Of a DNA stretch of 64,000 nt, positions 50,641 through 63,330 are shown piece after piece. Position 1 is the first letter of the stretch, and the number at the start of each line of letters is the position of its first letter. This DNA comes from Struthio camelus. Lineage: Eukaryota; Chordata; Aves; Struthioniformes; Struthionidae. The stretch spans positions 74,101,088 to 74,165,087 of the forward strand of contig NC_090945.1 of the NCBI RefSeq assembly GCF_040807025.1, in the 5' to 3' direction. Under the pieces are notes generated by a model, which saw only the letters and a program-made list of their open reading frames with translations, was not told where the DNA came from and did no database searches. The position numbers and the translations under genes were made by a program.

Positions 50641-51379
50641 AAGACGACTTTCTTTCCAGACGGGTTTTCACTGAGCGGCAGGACAAACCGCCCGCGTTCA
50701 GGCTCTCGGACAGCACCTCACGGCAGCGACGCCCCGCCGCGGCCCCGCCTCTTCCCCGCTCAGCTCGCTCGCGCCCGGCGCTGCGGGCGGGGGGCGGGCC
50801 GCGCCCGGCTGACGGTTACCCGAGGCGCCGCTCCCCTCGCCGGCCGCTGCGGCAGCGCCGCCACCGCCGCCGCCGCCCGGCCGGTGACTTTCAAACGCCT
50901 CGCCCGCCCCTCTTCTGTCTCCTCAGGCGCCCGGCGCGCCGCGCCGCTCCCCCCACCTCACTGCGCTGCGCTGCGCCGCGCCGCGCAGCCCGCGCTCTCT
51001 CCGGCGGGCGGGGCCCGGCCGAGGCTGTGCAACCAGGGCAAAGGGGCGCTTCCCCTCCTCCACCCCCGCCCTTCCTGCGCAGTCGCCCGCCATGCCGCCG
51101 GCTCGCTGGCGCCCGGCCGCTAGCGGCCGGGGAAGGACCCCGCCGCCCGCCTGCTGCCCGCCAGCGCGAGCACCCGCCGCCGCCGCCCGGCCCGGCCCGG
51201 CCCCGGCGCTGAGGCGGCAGGATCCGGGCCGCCCTCTGGGCGGAAGGATACGGGGAGGAGCCTGCGGCTCGGTCCGCCGGGGCGCTGAGTCCTGTTGCCG
51301 GGTGACGGAGCGGCCGGCCCCCTCCCCCTTCCCCCCCCCCCCTCCCCGTGGCGCTGGAGCCGCCGCCGCCGCCGCCGGT

Positions 51380-51387
51380 TTACGTAA
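51380..51387. promoter_or_regulatory. TTACGTAA palindrome, bZIP-type site
   Basis: A perfect TTACGTAA in the GC-rich island, about 130 bp before the first candidate donor. This is the core bound by PAR-bZIP/E4BP4 and some C/EBP-ATF factors. An A/T-rich palindrome in such GC-rich sequence stands out, but function is inferred. Confidence 0.4.
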
Positions 51388-51399
51388 CGCCTCCCAGGG

Positions 51400-51514
51400 C
51401 AGGTCCCGGCTCCGTCCCGCCCGCCTCACTCGGGGACGGCAGCAGCGGGACGGAGTCCGCCGCCTCCTCCGGCTGCCAGAGGCCCCGGGGCCCCGCTCTG
51501 CGCCGCCACGGCAG
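51400..51514 (+). other. candidate non-coding first exon, possibly of KIAA0232
   Basis: Ends at the strong donor GCAG|GTAAAT (51511-51520). The exon start is unknown and the left limit given is approximate. No start codon leading to a recognisable protein is present, which fits a 5' UTR exon. In mammals KIAA0232 lies downstream of S100P on the same strand, has a far-upstream non-coding exon and a long first intron; that is the basis for the tentative name. TBC1D14 or another gene is possible. Confidence 0.45.
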
Positions 51515-51959
51515 GTAAATACCCGCCGCGGGCCCGGGGAGGGGCAGGGCCGCAGGCAGGGCGGCCGCCGCCTGCCCGGCGGCAACGGCGAGGAGGGAGC
51601 CGGGCGGCGGCGGTGCCGCCGGCGCCCCCCTGCCGCCGCCGCGCCGAGGGCCGGGCGGGCTCGGCCCCCGGGGAGCGCCGCGGCGGCGGCCGGGGGGCCC
51701 AGGCCCGCGCTGCCCTGCCCTGCCCTCCCCTCGCCGCTAGCGGCCCGGGCAGAGGAGGAGTTGCGGGGCCGGGCCTGGCCGGCGCCGGCAGGACGGGGCG
51801 GCGGGACGGCGCGTCCCGCTGCGCGGCTCTGCCTGCCGCAGCGCCGCGGGAGCGTGCCGGGGAGGCCGGCGGGGGGAGCGGGGAGGAAGCGCGGCGAGGG
51901 GCCGGGGAGGGGGTGCCCGGCAGTGCGAGGGGCCGGGCGGGGGGCTGGCGGGAGGCCGG

Positions 51960-52082
51960 CGGTGAGGCAGGGCTCGGGGGCGGGGCCGGGGGCCCGGCCG
52001 GGGTGCCCCGGTGCGAGCGCCTGCCTGGGAGCGCAGCCCTGCCCCCGGCCCGGCCTGGCCTTTGGGGTCCCGGAGGCGTCAG
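51960..52082 (+). other. alternative candidate first exon
   Basis: Ends at a near-perfect donor, GTCAG|GTGAGC, with GT at 52083-52084. Its 5' limit is not visible. It may be an alternative first exon of the same transcription unit as the donor at 51514. Confidence 0.4.
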
Positions 52083-52776
52083 GTGAGCGGCTGCCCGGCC
52101 GGCGGCGAGGGAGCAGGCGGCGGCCACACGGCCTGGAGCGGGCGCCGGCGCTGCGTGCCTTTGGGGCAGGTCACCGGGCAGCGGCGGCGCCGGCCTGCGG
52201 CCGCGTCAGGGGACGAGGACGCTGGGGGATGCGGGGCTGCTGCTCAGGAGGGAGAGCCCGAGCCTGACAGCCCCGGCCCGGCCCGGCCCTGCGTGACCGC
52301 GGCGGGGAGGTGACAGGCCCTCGGCGCCGCCGGCTCCCCGCCGCGCCGGGCCGGGCCGGGGCTGGGGCCGGGCGCGCCGCCGGCTCACGCCGTGACCTTT
52401 CATCCTGCGCGGAGCCTACAAAGCCCCGGCAGCGGCTGTTGCCCGGCCGGGAGCCGGCTCCCAGCCCTCTGCCGTGGGGCACCCCGCCTCGCTGTGGGGT
52501 TACCCGGTTAACGGGGGAGGGGGGGGGGCGCATCTGGCGGGGCTCGGTCCCCTCCTCCCCCCCCCTTTTTTTTTTTGGTCCCCTCTCCCTCCCCCCGACA
52601 GCATTGTCCTTTAGGGGCCTATTGAAGGCAAAAGGCGGATAGGAAGGCTAGGGCTGCTGTGCCTGAGGAGGAGGAGCTCGGCTGATGGCAGAGTGATGGG
52701 AGCCGCGTCCTATGGCAGCGCGGCCCCGCGCGCCGCCGGGGCGGGCCCTGGAGGGCCGCAGCCTCTCGGAGGCACC

Positions 52777-52802
52777 GGGCGGGGTGGGGGGGGTGGGGGG
52801 GG
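52777..52802 (+). other. potential G-quadruplex motif
   Basis: Four or more runs of at least three G separated by one base (GGGCGGGGTGGGGGGGGTGG and on), shortly downstream of the candidate first exons. Confidence 0.6.
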
Positions 52803-55800
52803 AGACGACAAGGTTTGGCGAAGGTTACAGCTGAATGCAGAAGTGACAGAAACTGACGCTTCATTCCGGCAAACTCCTTTCCATCTTCCCCTCGCATTGT
52901 TTCGATTAAAAGTACATATATGTTAAGTCACGTCGTGAAACTTTGGGAAAAGTGAAACTGCAGTGCTGTTCTCTACGTTGTCTTTGTTTTAATTACTCAT
53001 TGCAGTACCTGGTACTCATCTGAAGGGTGAAAACAGTACGATTGGCTTGTCCTTATTTAAAAAAAAAAAAAAGGCATTCCTATATTCCAGTGTTTTTTGC
53101 ATATAAATAATTCGGCTTTCAGTTTATTGGACTAGAGGTCAGGAGCTACTGTGGTAGGGCTCATTGGTTTTCCTCCTGTAAACCCTTTCAAATGTTTAGT
53201 TTTTTGCTCTTCTGTTGCACACTGCATATTACTTGTATTTTCCTGGGATGAGGTGGGAATTGCAAATCAAATTTGGTTTCTTAGCTGTCAAAAGTGAGCT
53301 CATCATGATTCAGTAGATAATTGTTTAAAATAAGCTACTTCACTGCAGTGCTTAAATTGCAAGTATTGCAGGCTTCTGCCAATCCATGGAAGTCTGAAAA
53401 TGAAGTAGACTTTTTTTTTTAGTTCATTCTTTAAGACAAAAATGTGCCTTATAAAAGTAAATGAAATGGAACTCGATTGTATCGCTACAGATTTTATTTT
53501 GTGCTAATCCTCCATCTGCTGTATCTTGTCAGTATAGATATGCTAAAATGGTAGTGTACAACTGCTCCCTTCCAATCAATAAAGCATACTGTATATGTAT
53601 TAAAAAATCTTCAATTTCAAACATTGAGATACAAGAGGTGTAGATCAATGAAATAAGTGGTACATTGTACATTTATAATGTTCAAAATTTTCAGAGGCTA
53701 AGTGTTATAGGGGAAATCCTGATTTGCATACTTCATTGAAAGCATCAGCAGTTTAGATCTGCGCCATGTTCTGCTTAGCAGATATTCCCACACTTACACT
53801 CATGGAACTTTATCTCAGTTCGTTTGTCTTGTGCACCAACAGAGGTAATGACTAGTTCAGACCTGGTTCGGCAAATGTGTGTTTTGGTTGGGTATACGAC
53901 CTCCTTATAGCTTTCCTGCTCGTTGGCAGGTGAATCGGAGAGGGAAAGAAAGGGGAAAGAGCGTTTATATGTAATTCAGGAGGAAAAATAGGAGGCCTTG
54001 AACTTCTGTCGTTATCTTAATATGCTGATTTCATGGCCAGTGCTCCCTGCTGCATTTGTTGCTGTTGCTATTCTTTATCCTTCCAAGGAAGAGATATTCC
54101 ATAGGAGTGTCAAGTGATGTCAGCATCTTCCTTTGCTAGTTTGCTGTGTGTTCTAGCAGGAATAGGGACAGAAGAAGATCTAGATACTGTTCATAACTCA
54201 GTGTCTGCTTCATTACGTGTCCTTCTTGAGCGTCTTGTTCCTGGGTGAATGAATGAAGACAAGAGATTGGTTTTATTATTAGCTTTTTTTTTTTTAATTA
54301 TTAGCACTATTGAATTTTATGTGCAATTTTGTTGGCTTTTAGGAAGGATACTGTAGAATAAGAGTAGACTTTCTATCTATTTATATAATAGATTACTTAG
54401 CTAGGATCTATCATTTTGGACTCTGCTCGGCTGACAGAAATAAAAACATACAAAATCCGTAATGATGGATGTTGAAAAGTAGTCATGTATTAAATATTTC
54501 CTTTAAATCATCTAAACTTTAAAATTCCTCTAAGTGTTAATGTTTTTAAAATGAGAACTTCACAGGTTTGGAGTTCCTTTTTATCGGGGGGGGGGCGCTT
54601 CTTTAGTTTGTGGGAATAGAAGAAATGAGGGTCTTCTATTTTTCTTCAGACATGTTTATAGGATAGATTTCATGTGTATCTGAATGATCATGTAAATAGC
54701 CTACAATTGTGAGATGGCCAATAACTGTTAAGTAATAACTATAATAACGATGATCAGCAATGCCTGGTAAAGCAGAACGTGGTGATGACAGAAAGGTTTA
54801 CCCAAGAGAGGTAGCAGGAAGTATTCTGGTTATCCATACAACTCCTGGAGCTTGGAAGACAAATGATCTAGATGCTATTTAACATGCTCCGTTTACTGGG
54901 ATAGTTTCTTCTGTATTGTGGAGCAGAGGTTGGAATCCGTCACTTCAGTCCAAGAACGGTGGCAGCCTGGTTAAGTAATTTGTAAACGTAATTATCATAG
55001 AAACAAGTTGTGGGGGTTTGTTTTCAGGAAAACTTCCTAGTAAAGTTGATCTCGCAATACGAAATAAAAATGTTCAGATAAATATTTAAATGGTCTGTTG
55101 CTTTCAAGTCATCAAATGCAGAAAAAAATGGCTGTTATGAGGGAAAAGCCTATTTTCATAATTTGGAAATCATTTATTAGAAATATCAAATAAGCATAGG
55201 ACTATCTGTCTGCATGTTTTAGAAGAAAAGAGCTATGGGAGCTAGTTAAAATTATTTTTGCTGTAAAGCATTTTGTCATACCTTCCCAAAAGCTGATTAG
55301 TTGCATTTATAATGGACTCTGAGAGGTTAAATGCACGTTTTATCGTGCCACAGGGATGGTTTTGTTTTTGTTTTTTTTTTGTTTTTTAATAGTTTGAAAA
55401 TTCAGTAAAAGGATTATCCCCCTTATTTCACAAACTTAATATTAAAAATATTTCTCTAGCTTTGTTGGAAGTTACCAAATATTTTTAATTTTTAATCTAC
55501 TACTTCCTTTTTTATTTCATATACGAGTGTGTGGATTTACCTGATTACCTATTTAAAACTATTCTTCTGTTATTTTTGCATCACCTAGATCCTGTTTGTA
55601 ACTTAGCTTTGGTATGTCCACTTTGGTATCCGTCCTTCCAAGATTTTTATTTCTACGGGAGTAGTGTGAAATTTTCAACTATAGAAGATTTAAATTATTT
55701 TCTACTGTTGTAATGTTACATATAATAGGTAAATTATGTCCTGCGAAGTTTGTGCATAGTCTGTGCTCAGGCGTCCTATAACTAGTTTCAATTTTAATAT

Positions 55801-56094
55801 GATTTGAGGAATATTTAGGGTTCTCTTTTTATTGCTTACTGTGTTGAGGAGGAAGTTTCAAATATACAGTGAATGCTAGTTTTACTCACATCTGTAGCTT
55901 TCTGGGCCCTACTCTAGAAAGGATAGCATGGGAAAACATATACTCTGTACAAAAAGCTTGTTAATAAGTGAAAATAAAAGTTGTAACAGGAATAAGATCT
56001 GAATACTGTTTATGCTTTTTGTCACTTTTAAAAATCTACTCCTCATTATTAATAAATGTAGGTAAGGGTGTAAGGATACCAAGGATGCGTGGTC

Positions 56095-56290
56095 TCCTTG
56101 GTAGGTAGGTCACTGGGCTGGACCTGGAGAGACCTGCATTTTACTCTCAGCTGTCATTGAGTGAATTTGAGCAAATTGTTTCATCTTACCGCGTCTATCT
56201 TTTCCCTTCCTGAAGACTGGAGATAATATCAGCTTCCTTTGAAAAATGTTTGACATACATTGATGAAAGACGCTCTATGAAAAGGAGGAG
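56095..56290 (+). mobile_element. degraded MIR/CORE-SINE-like relic
   Basis: GGTCACTGGGCTGGACCTGG, GAGACCTGCATTTTACTCTC, TTTGAGCAAATTGTTTCATC, AGATAATATCAGC and GACGCTCTATGAAAAG appear in the order of the ancient amniote SINE body. Confidence 0.6.
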
Positions 56291-58719
56291 CTGTTATGTT
56301 ATCTGTGTATTATTAAGTTGTGGTGTGTGGGTTTTTTTTTTTTTTTTGATTTGGTTAGAAGAGCTAGCTAGGTTGTGGAAGGATTCTGAAGGGAAGCATA
56401 AGTGCATTGCAGAAAAGGTTTTGTGTGTATAGACTGTGGAAGAAAGTGTAGAGATAAGAGAGAAGGAGATTAGGGGCTAGCTGAAGACCAGAAAAAAAGA
56501 ACAAGTTTCATAAGATTCAACAGTTTTGACATCAACGTAACAGAGATGAGTTGCGAGATATACCCTGCGAGGTTATTCCAGGTAGTGTTAGCTTAGTCAA
56601 GACGTAGATTGAGATAAATCTTTAACACTAAAGTGGCAAAGTATACTAAAACATACATAGAGAGTTTTTAAAAGGTATTTTGGTAAGTTAGTTTGTGTCA
56701 TATATACTTCTTAGGCTAATAAAAGGCCTTCTTTCCTTAAAGGAAAGAGGCAGCTTGAAGCATTAGTAATGAAGAAATCAGTAATGCATACTCCTGCTAT
56801 TTGATTGAGTAATTAATTCTCACTAAATCCTGATGATACTATAGTCTGTTATTACAAACTTGAAACAGATTTGAAGACTGTATGTCTGAGTGGGAGTATA
56901 ACATTCAAACAGTACGTTGAATTTGGGGTATTGGAGTATCTTAAAAGGACCAGAGCCAGTTTCCAGTCATTTATATAACTTTGCTTATACATCTTTACTT
57001 TGTTAACTTTACTTATGAATCTTAAGGAATAACTTTTACTTTTTCATGATATTTAAATTTCGTTAGTGGAAGATCTTGAGCTAACCACTGTTACTAATTA
57101 GCTGAAGGTTACTGTTGCGTGACTTCTGTTCCCCTGGTTTTGTCTTCAGGGGTAGAAGTTCACTCTGCTTCTTATTTGATTGTTGCATTTAACAGTGAAA
57201 CAGGATTACAAATAGGAGATTTTTTATTTGCTTTACTGAAGTTTTTCTAAATGTTTTGTTGGAAGTCATGTTGAATTAATTATGTGTGGGGTGGCACAAG
57301 AGTTTTAGAAAGTTCCCATAAGTCCAGATATTAGTTTGATTTTCCTATTGAAGTTTATTTTACCAGCTTTCTGAACAGGATAACTTATCAGCTTGAGAGA
57401 GACCTCAGAGTATCAGTTTTCAGTAACTTTCTTCTTGAGATGTGATAGAAATACCTTGATTAACAGTACAGTAACTTCCTTGAAGAGGAGTAATATAATC
57501 CTAAGCTGCTGCTTTTGTAAGGGTTCTTCTGGCAATAATAGTTAAATATTTCACGCTGTGATAAAATAAGATTTCCAGCTGTCATTAGAAGTAGCAAATG
57601 GCAAAATTATTATTTCAAAAGCAGTATTCACCTATCTTACCTGTTTAGTTTGTGAATTTTATTTTATAAATAAGCAATAGCATTTTTAAGGCCCATACGT
57701 GATCATAAAAATTGAACTAGGACAACAAACGTCATCACAATTTTCTGGAAAAGAAAGGGCGAAAAAAAGGCTGTTTTCTTAAGGGTCTTATAGCCTAAAC
57801 TGCACAATTGCAAACAAGTCAAATGCAAAATGCACTTGAATGCTAAAATATATATTAATTCCTTCATGTGAATTGTTACTGTGTTACTGCAGGTTCTCCC
57901 AGTTCTATACTCAGTTTCATAAATGTGTGGGATATTGTTTACTTACATTCTCTATTAAAAAAAATAGAGGTGGTAGAAGTGCAGAAGAAATGGGATTGCC
58001 TCCCTTGTAGGTCTGTCTGCCATATTTTCTTTGCTTTGAAGTCAGTATCTTCTTTGCCAGTAAATTCATGGAGCTTGCAAATTCAACTTTTCAGAACTAT
58101 TTGCTATTATTGAGCCTATTATGGCTGGCATATTTTACATTTTTACATAATTATTAATGAAAACATTGTCTATATATGGCTTCCAACTTAATTTATGGTA
58201 AGTCACTTTGTGAAAGGAGCTATTGAAAAGGCTGTGTATAGTCAGGCAAATGTAATGTTTTTTTTAAACCCTTTATGAGACTATTTTTAAGCTTTTAAAA
58301 AAAGATAATTAACCCTTTAGATCACAGACCAAGTATAGAAGACTGCAACCAAATATAGAAAAATTCAGTACTAAACACTCAGAGAAGTGCCGCATACAAA
58401 TTAATGAAGGAATCAGGAAAATATATAGTGAGGTCATTATTAGGTAGCTGTTTGTATACTGCTAGATTATTAGCTTTGGAAGTATAAAGAGCTGGGAAAC
58501 GCCTTAGCCTTTACAGAGGCAACAGCTATGGGATCTCTGGAATTCATAATTCGTTCTCCTTTTCCTTCCCCAACTGGAAGATACAAAGGATGTCTAAGAA
58601 TAAATTCAATATTAATTGAATTAAATGCCAAATATGGTCGCATTAGAAGAGTGGCCACTGGGCTACTTAGTGTTGCGGTAGGGTCCATCTGATGTGAAGA
58701 GCCTGAATATTTTATATGT

Positions 58720-59220
58720 TTTTATCAAGGTGGCCCCACTTGTGATCTGGGGGCTGCATTTCTTCTGGCCGGCTGCCTTTGCCTCGTGAAGGCTGGACAC
58801 ACCTGCTCACCCATGCTGGCATCTGTGTCTGGGCACCAAGAGATCATGAAACTGGAGACAAGTCTGCTAGCGGACGCATGCACAGCCTGGCGCCTGGACC
58901 TCTAAGCCATTACCATCCCGCTTGAGAGGGGGAGTTACAACGCTGGCCTGTTAGTACCTGCTAGTAACAAGTAGCTTGGACTGTCATAAAGGTTGTGCGA
59001 ATTGGAGAAAGGAGGAGGATAGAAAGCAGAGTGATCAAAAGTGTAGATAGCATATGTCTGGTCTGTTACTTGACTGTATCCTTCTCTGCTGCACTGTCAT
59101 GCCCCCTTGTATATTCTAGGCAATAAACAAATATAAGGACGTATAGAGAGACACAAGGAATAGGAAGCTTACAGATTTTGCGTGGGAATAGGAAGCTTAC
59201 AGATTTTGCGTGCTGAAAGT
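58720..59220 (+). repeat. GC-rich repeat-like block, possible solo LTR or SINE/LINE fragment
   Basis: A block more GC-rich than the AT-rich DNA around it, ending with an AATAAA-bearing stretch (GGCAATAAACAAAT, about 59120-59133) and a 28 bp tandem duplication. A poly(A) signal near the 3' end and a sharp composition change suggest an LTR, but I cannot fix TG...CA ends or a target duplication. Confidence 0.3.
59157..59212. repeat. perfect 28 bp tandem duplication
   Basis: Two identical adjacent copies, 59157-59184 and 59185-59212, each starting GGAATAGGAAGCTTACAG. Confidence 0.95.
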
Positions 59221-62214
59221 CCTGAAGATAAAAGTCCCAGTGAGTTTAGAACACACGCATCCTTTGTGATCTTAGTTACGTTTGTCTTTGTTTTTTGTTA
59301 ACTCCAGGTATGTTTCCTTAAACCCTAGCCTGAGAAAGCGTTACTGAAGAACGATAATGGTAATCAACACTGTGCAGTCTGTTGCTTTGGTGTGTGTATG
59401 TAGTAAAATACAATACAACTTCTGGTAAAAGGTTCCCTTAAGACTTTAATGGGAGTGAACAAAAAGGCTGTAACTATGTCTCCTCCTTGAAGTAATTGCT
59501 GGACAGGTACTTCTCTCCAGGACCTACCAGGTGCTGTAGCATTTCATCCAGGTGTTCCCTGTGTGCGACAGAATGAGGCACACGGGAGGAGTGAGAGGTT
59601 TGTCAGTGGCAGTACTCCTGTCTGCTGACTTGCTCCAGTGTGCTGATATGATCTGCAATTTTAAACTGAAATCCTTAAATCATGCTGATATTTTCAGTGA
59701 TAGAAAGAAATAAAAGAGAACAATCTGAACCTGATGTTGATCATACTGAAACGACACTCATGGTTGGGGAATACCGTAAAGTATAAGCTGAGGCAATGTC
59801 TGCGCTGTTTGAGGTGCACGCGTGCCTTCTGCTGAATTAACATCCACTGTTTCTCTCAGATTCTTTGCACTGGTGATCCATAATGTTATAGGCTAACTAC
59901 AGTGCAGCACTTCCTTCGTTCCTACCAAAACTTGCAGCAGCAATCAGTAATTTCGTTGTCCTCTCCAGGCTACTGTTGCAGTGGGGTTCTGTTTCTTTTA
60001 AGGCTTTCCTACAGTCTGCTGAGTTATCGGACAAGTACAGGATACAGTTTCAGGATTTAGTAATGGGCATTACTGTGAATATGTTGGAAGCACATATTGT
60101 CTCTGTTGAAGTACCTGGACTAGTTTCCACACTTAGTATTCAAAAAAAAAAAAAAAAAAAAAAAGACGGTGCTCTGGAAGACTTGCATGTGAGTTATCTA
60201 AAGTGCAGTTTCTGAACTCCTCATTTCTTCCTAGTGTTCAGGATACTGGGTTTGTTATTGTTGTTCTTCAGCAGAGTTAACTGGGGGCTGCCGCTGAAGG
60301 GGGCAACCCTGCTTCCTGCGTTATACCAGATCTAGAAACTTTCTGGTGGCAGGATGAGTTGATCAGTTATTTACATTTGTTGAAGACTGACCTACCAAAA
60401 ATTAATTTCTTTCCTTCAGAACGAACTGATCCAATTCACTCCTGCAACCACACACTGGATAGGCTTTGTGCAAGGACGAAAGGGTGAGGAGCAGCTGGAA
60501 GGGGCAATGGAAGAAACAGTGGAACGTCCTCTTTTGGTGATGGGTGACAGTTGGGATGCAGTTTGTGTTACGCTAATTAACCTTTGAGTCAGCCAAAGAG
60601 ATTTATCAGTGAAGCTGCTTGTGGTGTCTTCCTTCTCTTGGAGGTCTGCCACTGCTAGTATAAAAAAACATTGCTTCTAATTCTCACAAACTGGTAACTT
60701 GATTTCTGACTTGCCAGCAGTAGCACCAACTACTTCAGATGATGTCAGTTATATGCAGCCTCGTTTTAAGATCGCTTTTAATGTGGAAAAGGATTACTTG
60801 GATTCCTTCTCAGTACATGCCCATTTATGTTTTTGAACTTATTAGAAGTTATCTTATTTCTGAGTTAGTGATATGTGTACATCTATTTTTTTAGTTTAGG
60901 CGGGATTTAAAAGAGCCCTGTAGTCTTGTTTAAGCAAAGCAGTAAAACTGTATTTAATTCAAACACCAGTTTTTAAGCAAGACTGAAATTTAATTCAGAA
61001 TCCAATCTGTACGGGATATCTGAGTGGCAACTAAATTGGAAGAAAAATCACTCTTATGTGGCAGTTTATATTCTTCAGTTTTTATTAATAGAATGGAACC
61101 ATTGAGATTGTGTTGGTAGGTGGATGACCTTGTTTGGAGAAACTCTGACTGAAGTAATGTCAACGTTGCCATCATTAATGATGGCTGAGCATTAGAAATT
61201 AGTGAAGCTGTATCTCACTTCTTAGATTCAGACTGTTCGTAAATATTTTTCAGTTTATTATATCTGATTGATATTTCAAGGTGTTTTTAACAGCTGTAAA
61301 CTCCTTTTTAAATGAATCCTGAAATTTTTGGAAACAGTGGTTCATAGCAGGTAGTACAAGTGTGCTGTCCTTGCACACTTGCCTGGTGCAACCACACAGC
61401 AAAACTGGTACCAGAAGATGGTGTTTTATTTAAGATTCCTTTGTCAGGAGTGGAAGTTTTGTCAGAAGTGCTCTGAGCTCCCTTAAGTGTATGGAGATGG
61501 AAGTGTTGCCTGTGCTGCATAATTAAGTGCTTGCTTTTGGTATTTTTTTTAATACCAACGTTGTTTGATAGTGAGTTTTGATCTCCTGAAATAGTTTCCT
61601 GAGTGAAGCTATGAAATAACAGTATTATGTCCTGAAGATAAAATCCACACACGAAATTGTCAAGACACCTGTTGAACCGTGTTCTGCAAATCTTGCCAGT
61701 TGTTTTGGCTTATTAATTAAATATGCATACACTGTATGTAATAGGATCCATTTCAGAAGAGTCTTTTTGTAAAGCAACTTTTAGGCTTTCTTGTAATTCT
61801 ATAACGTGATGGACTTTCCACATGTGGTGGATGTAGTACAATATGACCCTTTTTCACATGGCTTGTGGGCTTTGCTGCTAGTCCTGCTTCTTCCTCTTTC
61901 CATCTTGCCTTTTACTTCTAATTTATGGATTATACCTTTTCTGGCTTATATTACATATTTGTTTTGAGGAAGTGGAGAATATACTTGGAGTACTGGAATC
62001 TTGGCCATACAACTGAACCCCTTGTGCAGTGGCCTAACCTCCCTATTCTGTGGTCCATTAAGAATTATTTCACATCGTGCAGGTCTTTGCTTTGCTCTCC
62101 CGCAGGACTGATGTTCTGACAACTTCTAACAAAGTTCATATGTGTTAGTAATGCACAGCCCTGTGAGCGGGTCAGCTAATTGAACTCCTGCAGCTACTTT
62201 TTTGGAGTGTTGTA
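59221..62214 (+). other. continued probable intron, no coding exon seen
   Basis: AT-rich sequence with a run of over 20 A at about 60142-60164. Short open frames are unsupported. Confidence 0.5.
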
Positions 62215-63330
62215 CTATGCTGAACATGAATGTTTTATAAGAACAGCTGTACTCGTTCAGACAAAGGCTTTGTCAGGTCTGGTGCTTGTCTGCAGCAGCA
62301 TCTGTAAGTGAGCTCTTAGGGAAGAGAGAGAAAAGGGAGAGTATATGTGATACCTCTCCTGAACATTTCCTCATCCTGGCACTATTTTCAGCCTAGGGGA
62401 TTCCCTGAGCCTGCCGTGTTTTTTTTCTGGTTGGAAATTTTCAGAGGCTCTCTCTTGTTCAATTACTTCTGAAGCCCATCTAAACTTTTTGTGTCCTTAG
62501 AATCTTTTGGCAAGGAATTCTTACTACCTGCTGTGTAAAGATAATCTCCTTTAGTTTGTTTCATACCTAGTTGCTACTAAAAAAATACATTGAACGGTAT
62601 TTCAAATACTACTGAAAAATACATTGAACAGTAAATTTCTGTACGTGGGGAGTCATGTCATTCATGATTTTATAAAGAACTTTTTCTGTCTTATTTTCCC
62701 CGCTTTCCTTTCTGTCATCTTTTGTTCAGACTGCAAAATACTAGCTTGCTTGCTTGTGGTATGGAAGCTGTTTCATATCTCTGATCATCCTGGATATAAA
62801 TCTTTTCTGGATTCAGTATATCTTCTTTGATATTACAGGACCAAAGTTATATGTAGTGTACAATATGTGTGCAAAACATGGATTCATACAGTGACATAAA
62901 TATGACCGATTTTGTTTTGTGATTTGCTCTTCTGACTGCTGCTGGATACAGAGTTTATTATTTCACAAAATGTGCATCATGCTACTCTGGAGCTAGATCC
63001 TGGGACTAACAGTCAGCTCAGAACTCATTGTTTCATGGAAGGAGTTCATTAGTAGCACGAGGTTATTATTCCTGATGAGTCTCAGTACGTCTTCATCTAC
63101 ACTGAACTTCATTTGCCTTTTCATTGCCCAGTCACTTCATTTCATAAGGTCCTTGTGCAGTTTTTCAGTTTACATCATCTTCGCTATCCTTGATAACTTG
63201 GTATCATTTGCAGGCTTCTTACTTTGTTGCTCATCTATTTCTCAGGTCACTTACAAAAATGTATATAAATGAATATTAGCGACACAGATCCCAGCACAGA
63301 AGCCTACTGAACTGTGCTGGTGACTTCCCT
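62215..63330 (-). mobile_element. ancient CR1-type LINE copy, antisense, degraded
   Basis: On the minus strand the right end (about 63070-63300) matches the RT region: the FADDTKL-like segment is reduced to GCAAATGATACCAAGTTATC, followed by a KWQMKF-like segment. Further left, ATGGAAGCTGTTTCATATCT, TCATGATTTTATAAAG, GTTTGTTTCATACCTAGTTG and TAAGAACAGCTGTACTCGTT (as read on +) correspond in order to the C-terminal ORF2 and 3' end of an old amniote CR1. Many indels and stops show great age, unlike the copy at 23.9 kb. A small direct duplication of AAAAATACATTGAAC lies at about 62580 and 62614. Confidence 0.7.

Larger units (their letters stand above)
50670..52650. promoter_or_regulatory. large CpG island, promoter of a rightward gene
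   Basis: About 2 kb of very high GC and CpG density, the strongest in the window, with GCC/GGC repeats and C/G homopolymers. Two consensus donors on the + strand mark likely first exons. Overlapping 150-390 codon frames on both strands are Ala/Arg/Gly/Pro-rich products of composition and not proteins I can support. Confidence 0.85.
52651..58719 (+). other. probable first-intron DNA, no coding exon seen
   Basis: Starts with the GC-rich island edge and a G-rich run at 52777-52802, then becomes AT-rich. It contains T/A tracts, a ten-base G run near 54586 and an ancient SINE-like relic at 56.1-56.3 kb. No open frame has a recognisable domain. Confidence 0.5.

Noticed and set aside
51092-52267. 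391-codon + frame and overlapping 220- and 233-codon - frames
   Set aside because: All are Ala/Arg/Gly/Pro-rich and lie in the CpG island, where stops are rare by composition. They cross two strong splice donors.
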